From Chryseobacterium formosum (GTDB lineage: Bacteria; Bacteroidota; Bacteroidia; Flavobacteriales; Weeksellaceae), in the NCBI RefSeq assembly GCF_026460885.1, contig NZ_JAOVZW010000004.1:1-64000 (forward strand): a stretch of 64,000 nucleotides of DNA, given 5' to 3'. The position numbers and the translations under genes are program-made. The notes beneath the pieces are model-generated. The model worked only from the letters and a program-made list of their open reading frames with translations. It made no database searches and was not told the origin of the DNA. Below are positions 51,855 to 61,452 of this stretch, piece after piece. The stretch's first letter is position 1, and each line of letters opens with the position of its first letter.

Positions 51855-52796
51855 ATGATTTATTTCGGTATTCTGGTCTTTTTTGGACTGATCACATTAT
51901 TCGCATCTTTTTTCACGGTCAAGCAGGAATCAGCGGCGGTTGTTGAAAGATTAGGCAAATTCTTAAAAGTAAGCCATGCTGGTTTACATCTTAAAATTCC
52001 TTTTTTGGATCAGATTTCAAAACGTCTGAATCTTAGAATTCAGCAATTGGATGTCATTATTGATACCAAAACTTTGGATAACGTTTTCATTAAAATGAAA
52101 GTTTCAGTTCAGTATCAAGTGATTAGAGAAAATGTAAAAGACGCTTATTATCGTTTGGAAAATCCTGAAAATCAGATTACATCTTACGTTTTTGATGTTG
52201 TAAGAGCAGAAGTTCCAAAGACAAAATTAGACGATGTTTTTGTAAGAAAAGATGATATTGCGATTGCTGTAAAAAGTGAATTGCAGGAAGCGATGCAAAG
52301 CTATGGTTATGATATTATCAAAGCTTTGGTAACCGATATTGATCCTGATGAACAGGTAAAACACGCCATGAACAGAATCAACGCTGCAGAACGTGAAAAA
52401 ACGGCTGCGGAATACGAATCTGAAGCACAAAGAATCAGAATTGTTGCTGTTGCAAAAGCTGAAGCAGAATCTAAAAAGCTTCAGGGACAAGGTATCGCAG
52501 ATCAAAGAAGAGAGATTGCAAAAGGTCTTGAAGAGTCTGTAAAAATGCTGAATGCAGCCAATATCAATGCACAGGAAGCTTCTGCGCTGATTGTTGTAAC
52601 ACAACATTATGACACATTAAATTCTATCGGAGCTAATAACAGAAGCAATTTAGTTTTGCTTCCAAATTCTCCAACTGCAGCAAGTTCAATGCTGAATGAC
52701 TTAGTTGTTTCTATGGCGGCGACACAAAAAATGGAAGAATATAATAAACCGTTACTACCGCCAAATCCTCCGAAAAACAGAGGGCATCAGGAATAG
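51855..52796 (+). CDS. SPFH/band-7 (stomatin-like) protein
   Basis: A 313-residue protein with one N-terminal membrane helix (residues 3-20) and a band-7 domain: VKQESAAVVERLGKFLKVSH, then IPFLDQISKRLNLRIQQLDV and VRAEVPKTKLDDVFVRKDDI. A coiled coil with KTAAEYESEAQRIRIVAVAK follows, then an oligomerisation tail. SPFH proteins form large rings in the inner membrane and organise proteases or lipid domains. The ATG at 51855 matches the family; an upstream TTG would add an unrelated segment. No NfeD partner gene is seen. A terminator follows. Confidence 0.93.
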   Translation: MIYFGILVFFGLITLFASFFTVKQESAAVVERLGKFLKVSHAGLHLKIPFLDQISKRLNLRIQQLDVIIDTKTLDNVFIKMKVSVQYQVIRENVKDAYYRLENPENQITSYVFDVVRAEVPKTKLDDVFVRKDDIAIAVKSELQEAMQSYGYDIIKALVTDIDPDEQVKHAMNRINAAEREKTAAEYESEAQRIRIVAVAKAEAESKKLQGQGIADQRREIAKGLEESVKMLNAANINAQEASALIVVTQHYDTLNSIGANNRSNLVLLPNSPTAASSMLNDLVVSMAATQKMEEYNKPLLPPNPPKNRGHQE

Positions 52797-52815
52797 ATTA
52801 ACACTTTTAAAATAC

Positions 52816-52848
52816 AAATCCCTTTCAATTTCTGAAAGGGATTTTTTT
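52816..52848 (+). terminator. Rho-independent terminator
   Basis: A perfect 12-bp stem AAATCCCTTTCA (52816-52827) with TGAAAGGGATTT (52833-52844), then a T-run. It ends the band-7 gene, just before the convergent DUF4377 gene. Confidence 0.85.
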
Positions 52849-53188
52849 ATTTCTTGGTTTTTGAAAGCTGCTTTACTAAAGTATATTTGATTGATGAACC
52901 ATCCATTGGCGGATTTTCAATTTTTTCTGTTTTTACTTTTAAAACATATTCAAATCCGGGTTCATAGGTGAAACCTTCAATGTTACTGTAGAAATTCCCC
53001 CAACTGTCGGATGCTTTTTCTTTTACCTGAAGGCATTTCATTGGTGCGACTCCCGTGCAATCGACAGTTTGCGAGGCGATGATAAACGTTTTTTCATCTC
53101 CAGACGATGAATTTGGCATTGGTTTGCACTGCGTCAGTAAAAATACCATTGCAAATGTACAGCTTGCAGCTTTTAAAATATTTTTCAT
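52847..53188 (-). CDS. DUF4377 lipoprotein
   Basis: A 113-residue lipoprotein (signal ending VFLLTQCKP, Cys about 21). The DUF4377 motifs are clear: DCTGVAPMKCLQVKEKASDS, WGNFYSNIEGFTYEPGFEYV. Function unknown. The ATG at 53188 is preferred over 53212. The Mpo1-like gene is upstream with a short gap, so the two are probably an operon. Confidence 0.85.
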   Translation of the reverse strand: MKNILKAASCTFAMVFLLTQCKPMPNSSSGDEKTFIIASQTVDCTGVAPMKCLQVKEKASDSWGNFYSNIEGFTYEPGFEYVLKVKTEKIENPPMDGSSIKYTLVKQLSKTKK

Positions 53189-53214
53189 AGGATTGATTTT
53201 AGTGGTAATCAAAG

Positions 53215-53538
53215 TTAAGCTTTTTCCTGAGTTCTGAATTTCTGTTTGCCTATCAATAATTCAAAGAATAATTTAAAATCAGAAATCAAAGACCAAAGCG
53301 GATATTTAAATGTTGCAGCTTTATTTCTTTCAATAAAAGCATGACTGAGCCACGCAAATCCATATCCAAAAATCGGAATGTACCAAAGAAATCTTTCTTT
53401 TCCGGTGTATATGACAAAAACGATGACGAGAAAAACAAACAGAATTCCTAGAAAATGAAAAATTCTTGTTCCTAATTTCTTGTGTTCGTCGAGATAAAAT
53501 TCGTAGAACTCTTGATATGTTTTAATTCTGTCAGGCAT
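53215..53538 (-). CDS. Mpo1/DUF962-like membrane protein
   Basis: A 107-residue protein with four membrane helices: FYLDEHKKLGTRIFHFLGIL, then IVFVIYTGK, GYGFAWLSHAFIERNKAATF and LWSLISDFKLFFELL. The HxxxxxR/HF and SHAFIERNKAATF segments are the DUF962/Mpo1 signature. The yeast homologue is a dioxygenase acting on 2-hydroxy fatty acids; the bacterial activity is inferred only. The DUF4377 gene follows. Confidence 0.88.
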   Translation of the reverse strand: MPDRIKTYQEFYEFYLDEHKKLGTRIFHFLGILFVFLVIVFVIYTGKERFLWYIPIFGYGFAWLSHAFIERNKAATFKYPLWSLISDFKLFFELLIGKQKFRTQEKA

Positions 53539-53816
53539 GGCATTAATTTTTAAAGTTCTTAGATGAACCTTAGCAATTATTTCGCCAATTATTTATGATA
53601 CTTTTTTTGTTTAGGTGGTTTATTCAAATATTGTATTATTTTCTTAAATGAAATGCCTATGTTTTTCCTAAACAAAATGCGGATTGTCAAAAACTTTGTC
53701 TTTCATTGCGATAATTAAACGCAACGCTAAACAAAGAGTTAGTTAAAAAGGTTTTCAAATTAAGATATACAAAGGCGTTTCACTTATTTTCGAAAAACAA
53801 GGATTGAATTATTATC
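53539..53816. repeat. Gene-free stretch with CTTTGCG-type repeat
   Basis: The stretch holds AAAGGCGTTTCACT (53771-53784), the reverse complement of a 14-base stretch near 23936, plus AACGCAACG-like tracts near 53720. No ORF or promoter was recognised. Confidence 0.45.
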
Positions 53817-54416
53817 TCAATAGTTTAAAGTTCCAATCATAAACGTTTTGGAAGCGTTGAGAGCCTGTGAAGTTTGGGTTGATTCCTTTACTACACCTTT
53901 GTCTTTGATGTAACTCGAATGAATAAAATAGGTGTCTTTATTTTCTCTCGTAATAAATCCTGTATGAAAGTCGAGACCGACAATATACACTTGGTTTTTA
54001 TCCTTGTTTAAAATATATTTTTCTAAATCTTGTCTTTTACTGAAATATTTGATGTCTGAGCAAAGTTTTTTAATCATTACCGAAGAAGCTTGTTGCGCCA
54101 AATACGTTCTGTTGATATCAAAACCAAAATCAGTAAGCGTATTGGTAACAAAATATCCGCAGGCGATGCTTCCTTTCTGAGGCTCTCTTGATGTTCCGTT
54201 GAATGACCAGGGTGTACCCATCCAATAATTGGGAACGTCGTAATTGATAAATCTAAAGAGATAATTCTTTTTCTCTTCTTTTGTCTTTTTGTGAAGTGAA
54301 ACCAAGAATGCTTTGTAGGGAATTTTTTCTATTTCAAGATTTTCAACATTTACTTTGTTATCAGATTTTTTACATCCAATAATTATCAAAAATACCAGCA
54401 ATAAAATATATTTCAT
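53817..54416 (-). CDS. Lipoprotein, possible Cys/His peptidase
   Basis: A 199-residue protein with a lipoprotein signal ending IIIGCKKS (Cys about 15). It has an isolated Cys in GSIACGYFV (about residue 85) and His in VGLDFHTGFI (about 151), spacing that suits an NlpC/P60- or CHAP-like Cys/His enzyme. Full motif matching is weak, so activity is a hypothesis. Its start abuts the stop of the APC permease gene, so the two are coupled and may work together on a transported peptide or amide. Confidence 0.65.
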   Translation of the reverse strand: MKYILLLVFLIIIGCKKSDNKVNVENLEIEKIPYKAFLVSLHKKTKEEKKNYLFRFINYDVPNYWMGTPWSFNGTSREPQKGSIACGYFVTNTLTDFGFDINRTYLAQQASSVMIKKLCSDIKYFSKRQDLEKYILNKDKNQVYIVGLDFHTGFITRENKDTYFIHSSYIKDKGVVKESTQTSQALNASKTFMIGTLNY

Positions 54417-56231
54417 TTAGGCTTTGCTGTTTCTCAGCTTACTGTTTTTTCTACCATAAATAAAATAGAAAATCAAGCCTAAAACTAACCAGATTCCGAA
54501 CCATGACCAGTTTTCCGTGCTCATTCCTGTTAAAAGATAGCAGCAAGAAACCAATCCTAAAATTGGAATTAAGGACAGTCTTTTAACAAAAGCTAAAACC
54601 ACCATTACAATACAAACTAAATAGAAACTGATGACCGGAATATTGGCGACAACATCCTTAAAAATGTCTGAAAAGTAAGTCGGGAAAAGATAATTAACCA
54701 AAATAAGACTCAAGACAAAACCAATTGGGAAAATAAATTTTGAATTGATGTAAGGGATTTTAAACTTACCTTTTCTTTCCTCCATTTCCTCCTCACTCTG
54801 TGGCGAAAGCATTAAAACTCCGCCGCAGACAAGTACAAACGCAAACAGAGTTCCGATGCTTGTAAAATCTAGAATTAGATTTTCATCGGTGAAAAATATA
54901 GGAAGTCCAACAACAATACCCGTAAGAATCGTTGCAAAACCTGGCGTTTTATATTTAGGATGGATTTCGGATAATTTTTTCGGCATCAATCCATCTCGGC
55001 TCATCGTCATCCAAATTCTTGGCTGTCCCATTTGAAAAACCAATAAAACACTTGTCATGGCTACAACTGCAGAAATTGAGACGATGAAAAGCATCCATTT
55101 TACTCCTTTTAAAGCAAATATTTCTGCTAATGGATCTGAAACTCCGAGTTCGGTGTAAGAAACCATTCCGGTGAGAACCAACGCTAAAATTATGTAAACG
55201 ACGGTACAGATAACCAAAGAATAAATCATTCCTCTTGGTAAATCTTTCTGAGGGTTTTTTGCTTCTTCTGCCAAAGTAGAAACTGCATCAAAACCGATGT
55301 AAGCATAAAAAACAGCAGAAACTCCTGCCATTACTCCTCCAAAACCGTTAGGCATAAAAGGAGTCCAGTTATCAATATCAACATACGTGAAACCAACAAT
55401 GATTACGAGAAGAATAACGGCTAATTTAATGTAAACCATTATATTACTCAGGTTTTTAGATTCTTTAGTTCCTCTGTAAACCAAATAAGTAATTAAAACA
55501 TTAATCATTAAGGCAGGTAGATCAAAAATAACCTTTAGATTTCCTAATAAAGGAGAGTTTTTCCAGGCTAAAAAACCTTCAGCGTTTTGTAATGATGTTG
55601 CCTTTTTTTGAAGAATAGCTGTCATATTTTGACCTTCTTTAAGACTTTCTTTCACTTCATTAGAAGATAAGTAATTGCTTAAAGCTGAATCTTTAACAAG
55701 AGTTGCTTTATTCGACAAATAATCATTAATGCTTTGAACAAAAGCAGTATTGTTATCAAAAATAGAATGTGCAGATTTATAATTGATGGTAAGCCATTCC
55801 GGAAGATGAAGCCCAAATGTATCTAATAAATTGGTAAAATAACCACTCCAGGAAAAAGCTATATAAATATTTCCAATAGAATATTCCATAATCAACGCCC
55901 AACCAATAATCCACGCAAAAATTTCTCCGAAAGAAACGTAAGCATAAGTATAGGCGCTACCGGAAACGGGAACTCGTGATGCAAATTCAGCGTAACACAT
56001 TGCCGTAAATCCGCAAGCAACTGCACAAATAGCGTATAAAAAAATAACTCCCGGACCGCCGGAAAAACAAGCGTTACCTATTGCACTGAAAATACCACCA
56101 CCAATAATGGCAGCGATACCAAAAAAAGTTAAATCTTTTACGCTTAAAACCTTTTTCAAAGAATGGGTTCCGTCGTTATCTTCGTTCAAAGTTGTAGAAC
56201 TCAATGGTTTCCTTCTAAAAAGTTGATTCAT
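54417..56231 (-). CDS. APC family amino-acid permease with extra hydrophilic insert
   Basis: A 604-residue permease with about 14 helices. The start matches the cationic amino acid transporter branch: LTFFGIAAIIGGGIFSAIGN, then CYAEFASRVPVSGSAYTYAY and GFDAVSTLAEEAKNPQKDLP. About 90 residues between helices (about 143-232) are hydrophilic and helical, an addition not seen in the common 460-500-residue members. The ATG at 56231 is favoured over 56261. It probably imports amino acids; the substrate is unknown. A lipoprotein gene follows without a gap. Confidence 0.88.
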   Translation of the reverse strand: MNQLFRRKPLSSTTLNEDNDGTHSLKKVLSVKDLTFFGIAAIIGGGIFSAIGNACFSGGPGVIFLYAICAVACGFTAMCYAEFASRVPVSGSAYTYAYVSFGEIFAWIIGWALIMEYSIGNIYIAFSWSGYFTNLLDTFGLHLPEWLTINYKSAHSIFDNNTAFVQSINDYLSNKATLVKDSALSNYLSSNEVKESLKEGQNMTAILQKKATSLQNAEGFLAWKNSPLLGNLKVIFDLPALMINVLITYLVYRGTKESKNLSNIMVYIKLAVILLVIIVGFTYVDIDNWTPFMPNGFGGVMAGVSAVFYAYIGFDAVSTLAEEAKNPQKDLPRGMIYSLVICTVVYIILALVLTGMVSYTELGVSDPLAEIFALKGVKWMLFIVSISAVVAMTSVLLVFQMGQPRIWMTMSRDGLMPKKLSEIHPKYKTPGFATILTGIVVGLPIFFTDENLILDFTSIGTLFAFVLVCGGVLMLSPQSEEEMEERKGKFKIPYINSKFIFPIGFVLSLILVNYLFPTYFSDIFKDVVANIPVISFYLVCIVMVVLAFVKRLSLIPILGLVSCCYLLTGMSTENWSWFGIWLVLGLIFYFIYGRKNSKLRNSKA

Positions 56232-56334
56232 GAAATATGATATATAAGTTGAAAAAAACAAATGTAATTATTTCTGATAAATAATTAAGATTTTCTTAAT
56301 ATTTCTTACTGAAAAGTTAATTAGTATTAAAAAA

Positions 56335-56414
56335 TAATCCACAAACTAACATTATGTGAAAAGACTTGTTTATACAATATCTTTTCGATATTTTCGTTGA
56401 TAATTTGTGGATAA
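56335..56414. promoter_or_regulatory. Cluster of DnaA-box-like sites
   Basis: TGTGGATAA at 56406-56414 is the exact complement of the consensus TTATCCACA. TAATCCACA (56335-56343) and CTTTTCACA (complement of 56354-56362) are one mismatch from TTWTNCACA. All lie in the AT-rich 220-bp divergent region between the permease and the TPR gene. Confidence 0.35.
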
Positions 56415-56445
56415 AATCTTATCTTAAAATTAAAATATTTGGTCT

Positions 56446-56453
56446 TATTTTTG
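56446..56453 (+). promoter_or_regulatory. -7 element of the TPR gene
   Basis: TATTTTTG, about 30 bases before the ATG at 56484. No exact -33 TTG is visible. Confidence 0.4.
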
Positions 56454-56483
56454 AAGGCTTATCCATTTTAAAATTTGATGTTA

Positions 56484-59450
56484 ATGAAATCAAAAAAAAT
56501 ACTTTTAGCGGCTGCTGTTTTCTATTTCGGAGTTTCCGAAGCGCAACAGTCTCAATACTTTACCCAAAAGGAAAATTACAGGTTTAATCTTGCTCAGAAT
56601 CTATATCAAACCAAAGTATATAACGCTTCTCAATACGAATATGCACGCCAGTATTTCTACAATCAGAATCTGGAGCAGTCGAAAAAAGAGGCTTCTCAGT
56701 TTTTTGATAACGTGATAGGCGTTATTCTTCAGAAAAATCATGCGGAAGACGGTTTGACGGCTTTTATGAAAGAATATCCGAACTCTGCTTATTTTGCACA
56801 GGCCAATTTACCTTTGGCGGATTATTATTTGGCTAAAAAAGATTTTAAGGAAGCTTTAAAAACTTTAAAGAAAGTCAATCAATATCAGTTGACTCGTGAA
56901 GAAAATACGCAGTACATCTTGAAGTTAGGATATGCTAAATTTATGATGGGCGATTCTAAAGGTGCAATTGATGCATTGGAAGAAGCGCACAAAACGGCAG
57001 ATGACTCTCAAAAAGGCGACATCGCTTATATGTTGGGACATTTGTATTATTCTAAAAGAGATAATGTAAAGGCATTTCAGTATTTTGATTCGGTAAAAGA
57101 TCAACCTAAATTTTCAAAACTGGTGCGTCCGTATTACGTACAGATGTACTACAACGATAAAGATTACGATAAGGCAATTTCGGAAGGAAATGCTTTGTTG
57201 AATGAAGATATTTCGGAATCTTACAAAGCGGAAGTTCACAAAATCATTGGTGAATCTTATTTCATGAAAAATGATTACAATTCGGCCTATCCGCATTTGA
57301 AAGATTATTTGAGTGTTCAGCAAAACCCTTCTGAAAATGATTTGTATGAGATGGGATTTGTTGCAGCTCAGCTTAAAAAATATGACGAAGCGGTTTCTTA
57401 TTACAATCAATTGTTGAACAGCAATTCAGCTTTGGCACAGAATGCTTACTATCAACTAGGAAATGCTTATTTGGCGGTAGAGAAAAAGCAGGAAGCACTT
57501 TCTGCATTCCGTTCTGCTTATCAGATGGATTATGATAAAGGGGTTAAAAAACTGGCGCATGAACAATATGCTAAATTAAGCTACGACATCGGAAATCCGT
57601 TTGAAAATCCTACAAACGTTATTCAGAATTATATTACCATCAATAACAATGATGCTAAAACTTCGGAAATGAGATCGCTTTTGGTGAAATCTTATCTGTA
57701 TTCCGGGAACTTTAAAGAGACTTTAAATGCGATTGACAAATTGCCAAACTCAACTCCTGAAACCGATAAAGTAGATCAGGAAGTTTCGTATCTATTAGGA
57801 ACGGAAGAATTTAACAAAGGGAACTTTGATGAAGCTGAAAAATATTTCCTGAGAAGTTTAGAATTTGATTTAAATAAAGAATTCCACAGCAGAGCTTTAT
57901 ATTGGTTGGGTCAGGTATATTATCAAAAAGGAAATTATCCTTCTGCGATTGCCCGTTACGAGAAATTAACGAACGAAACTTTCCCTGAAAAACAGCAGCT
58001 TTCCTACGATTTGGGATATGCTTATTTTAAATCTAAAAAATTCGATCAGGCTGAACAGTTTTTTACGCAATATTTAAAAAATCCAAAACCTGAATTTAAA
58101 AACGATGCAGAACTTCGTTTAGCAGATATTAATTACGCCAATAACGATTTGGATCAGGCAATTTCGATTTATGACAAGAATAGTGAAGATGCAACAGATT
58201 ATACTTTGTACCAAAAAGCTTTGGCTTTAGGATTTAAAGATGATCAGGCTGCAAAAATCACAAATTTAAAATCATTGATTTCTAAATATCCTGCTTCAGA
58301 ATATATTGATGATGCACAATATGAAATCGGTGTTGCTTATTCTGCCCAGAATGATTACAATAATTCAAATGATTTCTTTGGAAAGGTGATTAAATCTTCT
58401 TCGGATAAAGATTTAATAGCAAATGCATCGATTTATAGAGCGCAAAATTATATTGACCAAAATCAAAGTGATAAAGCTTTATTAGAATTAAAATCTCTTG
58501 GCGAACAGTATAAAAATACTGCTTACGCACAGAAAATTGTTCAGGCTGCTAAACCTATTTTTACTAAAAACGGTGATGTTTCGGGTTATGCTGATTTCGC
58601 AAGAAACGTAGGGGTGAATATTGATGCTTCTGAAATTGACGAAATTAACTTGTCAACCGGAAAACAGTATTTCACAAAGAAAGATTATAAAAACGCAATT
58701 TCTTATTACGAGAAATATTTAACGCAAAACCCAACAGGAGAGGGTCTTTATCAGGCTAAATATGAGTTGGGAGAAAGTTATTATCAGACAAATAATCCTA
58801 CAAAAGCATTGTTGGTTCTTCAGGAAGTCGGAAATGTTCAGAACGATTATCAGGATGATGCACAAACTCGTTTAGCACAAATTTATATTGCCCAAGGAAA
58901 TTCTGCTGAAGCTAAAAAGTATTTAGAAAGTATAAGAAATTCATCAGACATCAACGTGAAAAATTACGCCAATGTAGAACTGATGAAGGTTTATGCCGAA
59001 GAAAAGAATTTCTCGGAAGCTGAAAAATTAGCGAATGCTGTTATTGCTAATAACAAAAACTCTGCAGCAGTTATCGAAACTGCAAAAGTAATCAAGGCGA
59101 GAAGTCTTATGAATTCAGGAAAAGATAAAGATGCTCAAACTGCTTACACTTCTCTTGAAAAATCATCGAATACTGAAGTTGCCGCTGAAGCACTTTATGC
59201 AAAAGCATTCTATCAGAATAAAGGGAAAGCATTCAAATCATCAAACGAAACTATCTTTAAGATTGCCAACAATTACGCATCAGAGGATTATTGGGGAGCA
59301 AAAGCTTTGGTATTGATGGCAAAAAATTATGTGGGTCTGAAAGACAATTATCAGGCAAGTTACACCTGCGATCAGATTATTTCCAACTATGCCGATTTCC
59401 CTGAAATTGTAGCGGAAGCAAAAGAAGTTAAAAAGACTATTAAAAAGTAA
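56484..59450 (+). CDS. Large secreted TPR protein
   Basis: A 988-residue exported protein (signal MKSKKILLAAAVFYF, cleavage near SEAQQ) built of about twenty-five TPR-like repeats, e.g. DLGYAYFKSKKFDQAEQFF and ALYWLGQVYYQKGNYPSAIA. It is full length for the flavobacterial family, in which the gene precedes a TonB-receptor-like barrel gene, as here. It is expected in the periplasm or at the outer membrane as a scaffold. ATG 56484 gives the tightest signal peptide; 56478 is also possible. Confidence 0.88.
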   Translation: MKSKKILLAAAVFYFGVSEAQQSQYFTQKENYRFNLAQNLYQTKVYNASQYEYARQYFYNQNLEQSKKEASQFFDNVIGVILQKNHAEDGLTAFMKEYPNSAYFAQANLPLADYYLAKKDFKEALKTLKKVNQYQLTREENTQYILKLGYAKFMMGDSKGAIDALEEAHKTADDSQKGDIAYMLGHLYYSKRDNVKAFQYFDSVKDQPKFSKLVRPYYVQMYYNDKDYDKAISEGNALLNEDISESYKAEVHKIIGESYFMKNDYNSAYPHLKDYLSVQQNPSENDLYEMGFVAAQLKKYDEAVSYYNQLLNSNSALAQNAYYQLGNAYLAVEKKQEALSAFRSAYQMDYDKGVKKLAHEQYAKLSYDIGNPFENPTNVIQNYITINNNDAKTSEMRSLLVKSYLYSGNFKETLNAIDKLPNSTPETDKVDQEVSYLLGTEEFNKGNFDEAEKYFLRSLEFDLNKEFHSRALYWLGQVYYQKGNYPSAIARYEKLTNETFPEKQQLSYDLGYAYFKSKKFDQAEQFFTQYLKNPKPEFKNDAELRLADINYANNDLDQAISIYDKNSEDATDYTLYQKALALGFKDDQAAKITNLKSLISKYPASEYIDDAQYEIGVAYSAQNDYNNSNDFFGKVIKSSSDKDLIANASIYRAQNYIDQNQSDKALLELKSLGEQYKNTAYAQKIVQAAKPIFTKNGDVSGYADFARNVGVNIDASEIDEINLSTGKQYFTKKDYKNAISYYEKYLTQNPTGEGLYQAKYELGESYYQTNNPTKALLVLQEVGNVQNDYQDDAQTRLAQIYIAQGNSAEAKKYLESIRNSSDINVKNYANVELMKVYAEEKNFSEAEKLANAVIANNKNSAAVIETAKVIKARSLMNSGKDKDAQTAYTSLEKSSNTEVAAEALYAKAFYQNKGKAFKSSNETIFKIANNYASEDYWGAKALVLMAKNYVGLKDNYQASYTCDQIISNYADFPEIVAEAKEVKKTIKK

Positions 59451-59531
59451 AATGTATAATGTATCAACGTGTGAGTATTCAAAATTTTAAATCATTAATA
59501 CTTCGACACAAATACTTAAATACAATAAGCA

Positions 59532-61298
59532 ATGAACAAGAAAATTCAAATATTATCTATATTATTTCTGGGCTTTTCGTCGGTGGCGTTTTCCCAGATT
59601 AAAGAAGAAAAGCTGATTCTTAATAAAAAAAGAGAACCGGAAGTAAAGAAAATCGAGAAGAAAAAAACTTCTGTGGTCATCGAAAAAAATTATCCACCAG
59701 AAGAGAAATCAGCGAATCCTGTAAAATATACCATTACGGATGTTCCTGCAGTTTCAGATTTTAAAACTTCAACCATTCAGGGTGAAGATGTTACTCCAAA
59801 GTTTGACGGAACGGCTCAAAATAACTATTTCCAAATTGGAATGGGGAATTACGGGAAGATTTTAGCCGATGCTAATATTTCTACAACCCTTGAAAATAAA
59901 CTGGAAGTTGGTGCAGATGTTCATGTTTTATCAACAAACGGACTGAAAAAAGAATACGATTGGAATTCTAAGCAAAGTTCGGCAACTTTGGGTGCTTTCT
60001 TAAACTCGTACGGAGAAAAAGGAAAGATTAATGTGAATGCTGAATATGGTTTAAATAATTATAATTATTATGGAATTTATGCAGTAAATCCTTCAGCTGA
60101 TGTTGATTTGAAGCAAAAAGTAAATCAGTTTAAAGTAAACGGTTATTATGATTTTTATTCTAATGAAATTCTGAATGATGTAAGAGTAAAATCTTCATTT
60201 TTAAGCGACCATTTTGATGCAAAAGAAAATCAGGCTTCCATTTTGGCAAATCTTTCAAAACATGCTGTGAAGCTTTCCGATAATGGAATTGTGATGAATG
60301 CTGATTTAGGTTTAGGTTTAGAAACGGTAAAGACTGATTTTAAATTGATGGATCAAAATTCTGCAACGTTTTTTAATGCAGATTTAGCTCCAAAACTTAC
60401 TTTTGCAAAAGGTGAAAATTATTTAATGGTAGGTTCTACATTTGCTTTTTTAAATGCAAGAAACTCTAATCTAAATATGGCTGAAGTGAAAAACAATAAA
60501 TCATATTGGTTTCCAAAAGCTGAATTTCAGATTGCTGCCGCAAAAGAGTTCAAATTTTATGGAGGGATTGATGGAGGTTTAAAACTGAATACCTACGGCG
60601 AATTGTTGCAGGAAAATCCATTTTTACTTTCTGACCAGATGTTGAGACCGACTGAAACAACCTATCATTTTTATGCCGGTTTGAGGGGAGATATCGACGA
60701 AACTTTTAAATACGATGTTTCTGCAGGATACGGTAAAATGAAAAATATTATGTTCTTCGGCGCCAATAATCTTTTTACCAATGAATTTACTTTAGACAGA
60801 CCTGGTTACGATTTTGCCAATACATTTTCTGCTCTTTATGATGATGGAAATGTGAGTGATATCAAAGGTAGTTTACAGTATTTTCCTTTAGAAAACTTGA
60901 TTTTGGATGCTGATGTAAGATTTTTAAAGTACGATTTAAAAAACTACGAAAATATTTATAATGTTCCTTTAGTAACTGGAAGCATGGGTGCAAAATATAC
61001 AATGTTTGAGAAAAAATTGTCATTAGGTTTTAAAGGAATTTTTGCAACAGACAGAACGACCAACTCGTATATGCTTGAAGGAGTGGGAAGTCCGTCTATG
61101 ATTTTCCAATCAACTGAAGATACTAATGATAAAGTTGGTGGTTATGCAGATCTAAACTTATCTGCAGAGTACAAAATTCACAAAAATTTCAGTATTTTTG
61201 CACTCGGAAACAATCTTCTAAGCTCAAAATACCAAACGTACAAAGGCTATAAAGTTCTTGGTGCGCAGGTTGTGGGAGGTGTGAAGATTACTTTCTAA
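59532..61298 (+). CDS. TonB-dependent-receptor-like outer-membrane protein
   Basis: A 588-residue protein with signal peptide (cleavage near AFSQ, residue 22), a short Lys-rich region (about 25-60) and a long series of beta strands ending in a C-terminal aromatic, GGVKITF. No N-terminal plug or TonB box is evident; the YFQIGMGNYGKILADANIST segment begins the barrel. It is shorter than a typical TonB receptor and is the usual partner of the TPR gene before it. Probably an outer-membrane barrel that works with the TPR protein. Confidence 0.83.
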   Translation: MNKKIQILSILFLGFSSVAFSQIKEEKLILNKKREPEVKKIEKKKTSVVIEKNYPPEEKSANPVKYTITDVPAVSDFKTSTIQGEDVTPKFDGTAQNNYFQIGMGNYGKILADANISTTLENKLEVGADVHVLSTNGLKKEYDWNSKQSSATLGAFLNSYGEKGKINVNAEYGLNNYNYYGIYAVNPSADVDLKQKVNQFKVNGYYDFYSNEILNDVRVKSSFLSDHFDAKENQASILANLSKHAVKLSDNGIVMNADLGLGLETVKTDFKLMDQNSATFFNADLAPKLTFAKGENYLMVGSTFAFLNARNSNLNMAEVKNNKSYWFPKAEFQIAAAKEFKFYGGIDGGLKLNTYGELLQENPFLLSDQMLRPTETTYHFYAGLRGDIDETFKYDVSAGYGKMKNIMFFGANNLFTNEFTLDRPGYDFANTFSALYDDGNVSDIKGSLQYFPLENLILDADVRFLKYDLKNYENIYNVPLVTGSMGAKYTMFEKKLSLGFKGIFATDRTTNSYMLEGVGSPSMIFQSTEDTNDKVGGYADLNLSAEYKIHKNFSIFALGNNLLSSKYQTYKGYKVLGAQVVGGVKITF

Positions 61299-61305
61299 AA
61301 TAATA

Positions 61306-61365
61306 ATTGATAAATGATAATTGATGAATGATTACAATATCACTTATAAATTATCATTTATCAAT
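61306..61365. repeat. Perfect 17-bp inverted repeat
   Basis: ATTGATAAATGATAATT (61306-61322) and its exact complement (61349-61365) flank 26 bases. It may end the barrel transcript, though no U-tract follows, or form a palindromic repeat. Confidence 0.55.
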
Positions 61366-61376
61366 GATATAAAACC

Positions 61377-61450
61377 GGCTTCGTAGTTCAACTGGATAGA
61401 ATATTGGATTTCGGCTCCAAGGGTTGGGGGTTCGAATCCCTTCGAAGTCA
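61377..61450 (+). tRNA. tRNA-Arg (UCG anticodon)
   Basis: A 74-base cloverleaf. The acceptor arm GGCTTCG (61377-61383) pairs with CGAAGTC. The anticodon stem TTGGA/TCCAA carries the loop TTTCGGC, giving anticodon TCG. The T arm contains GGTTCGAATCC. The CCA end is not encoded. A terminator follows directly. Confidence 0.95.
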
Positions 61451-61452
61451 CA

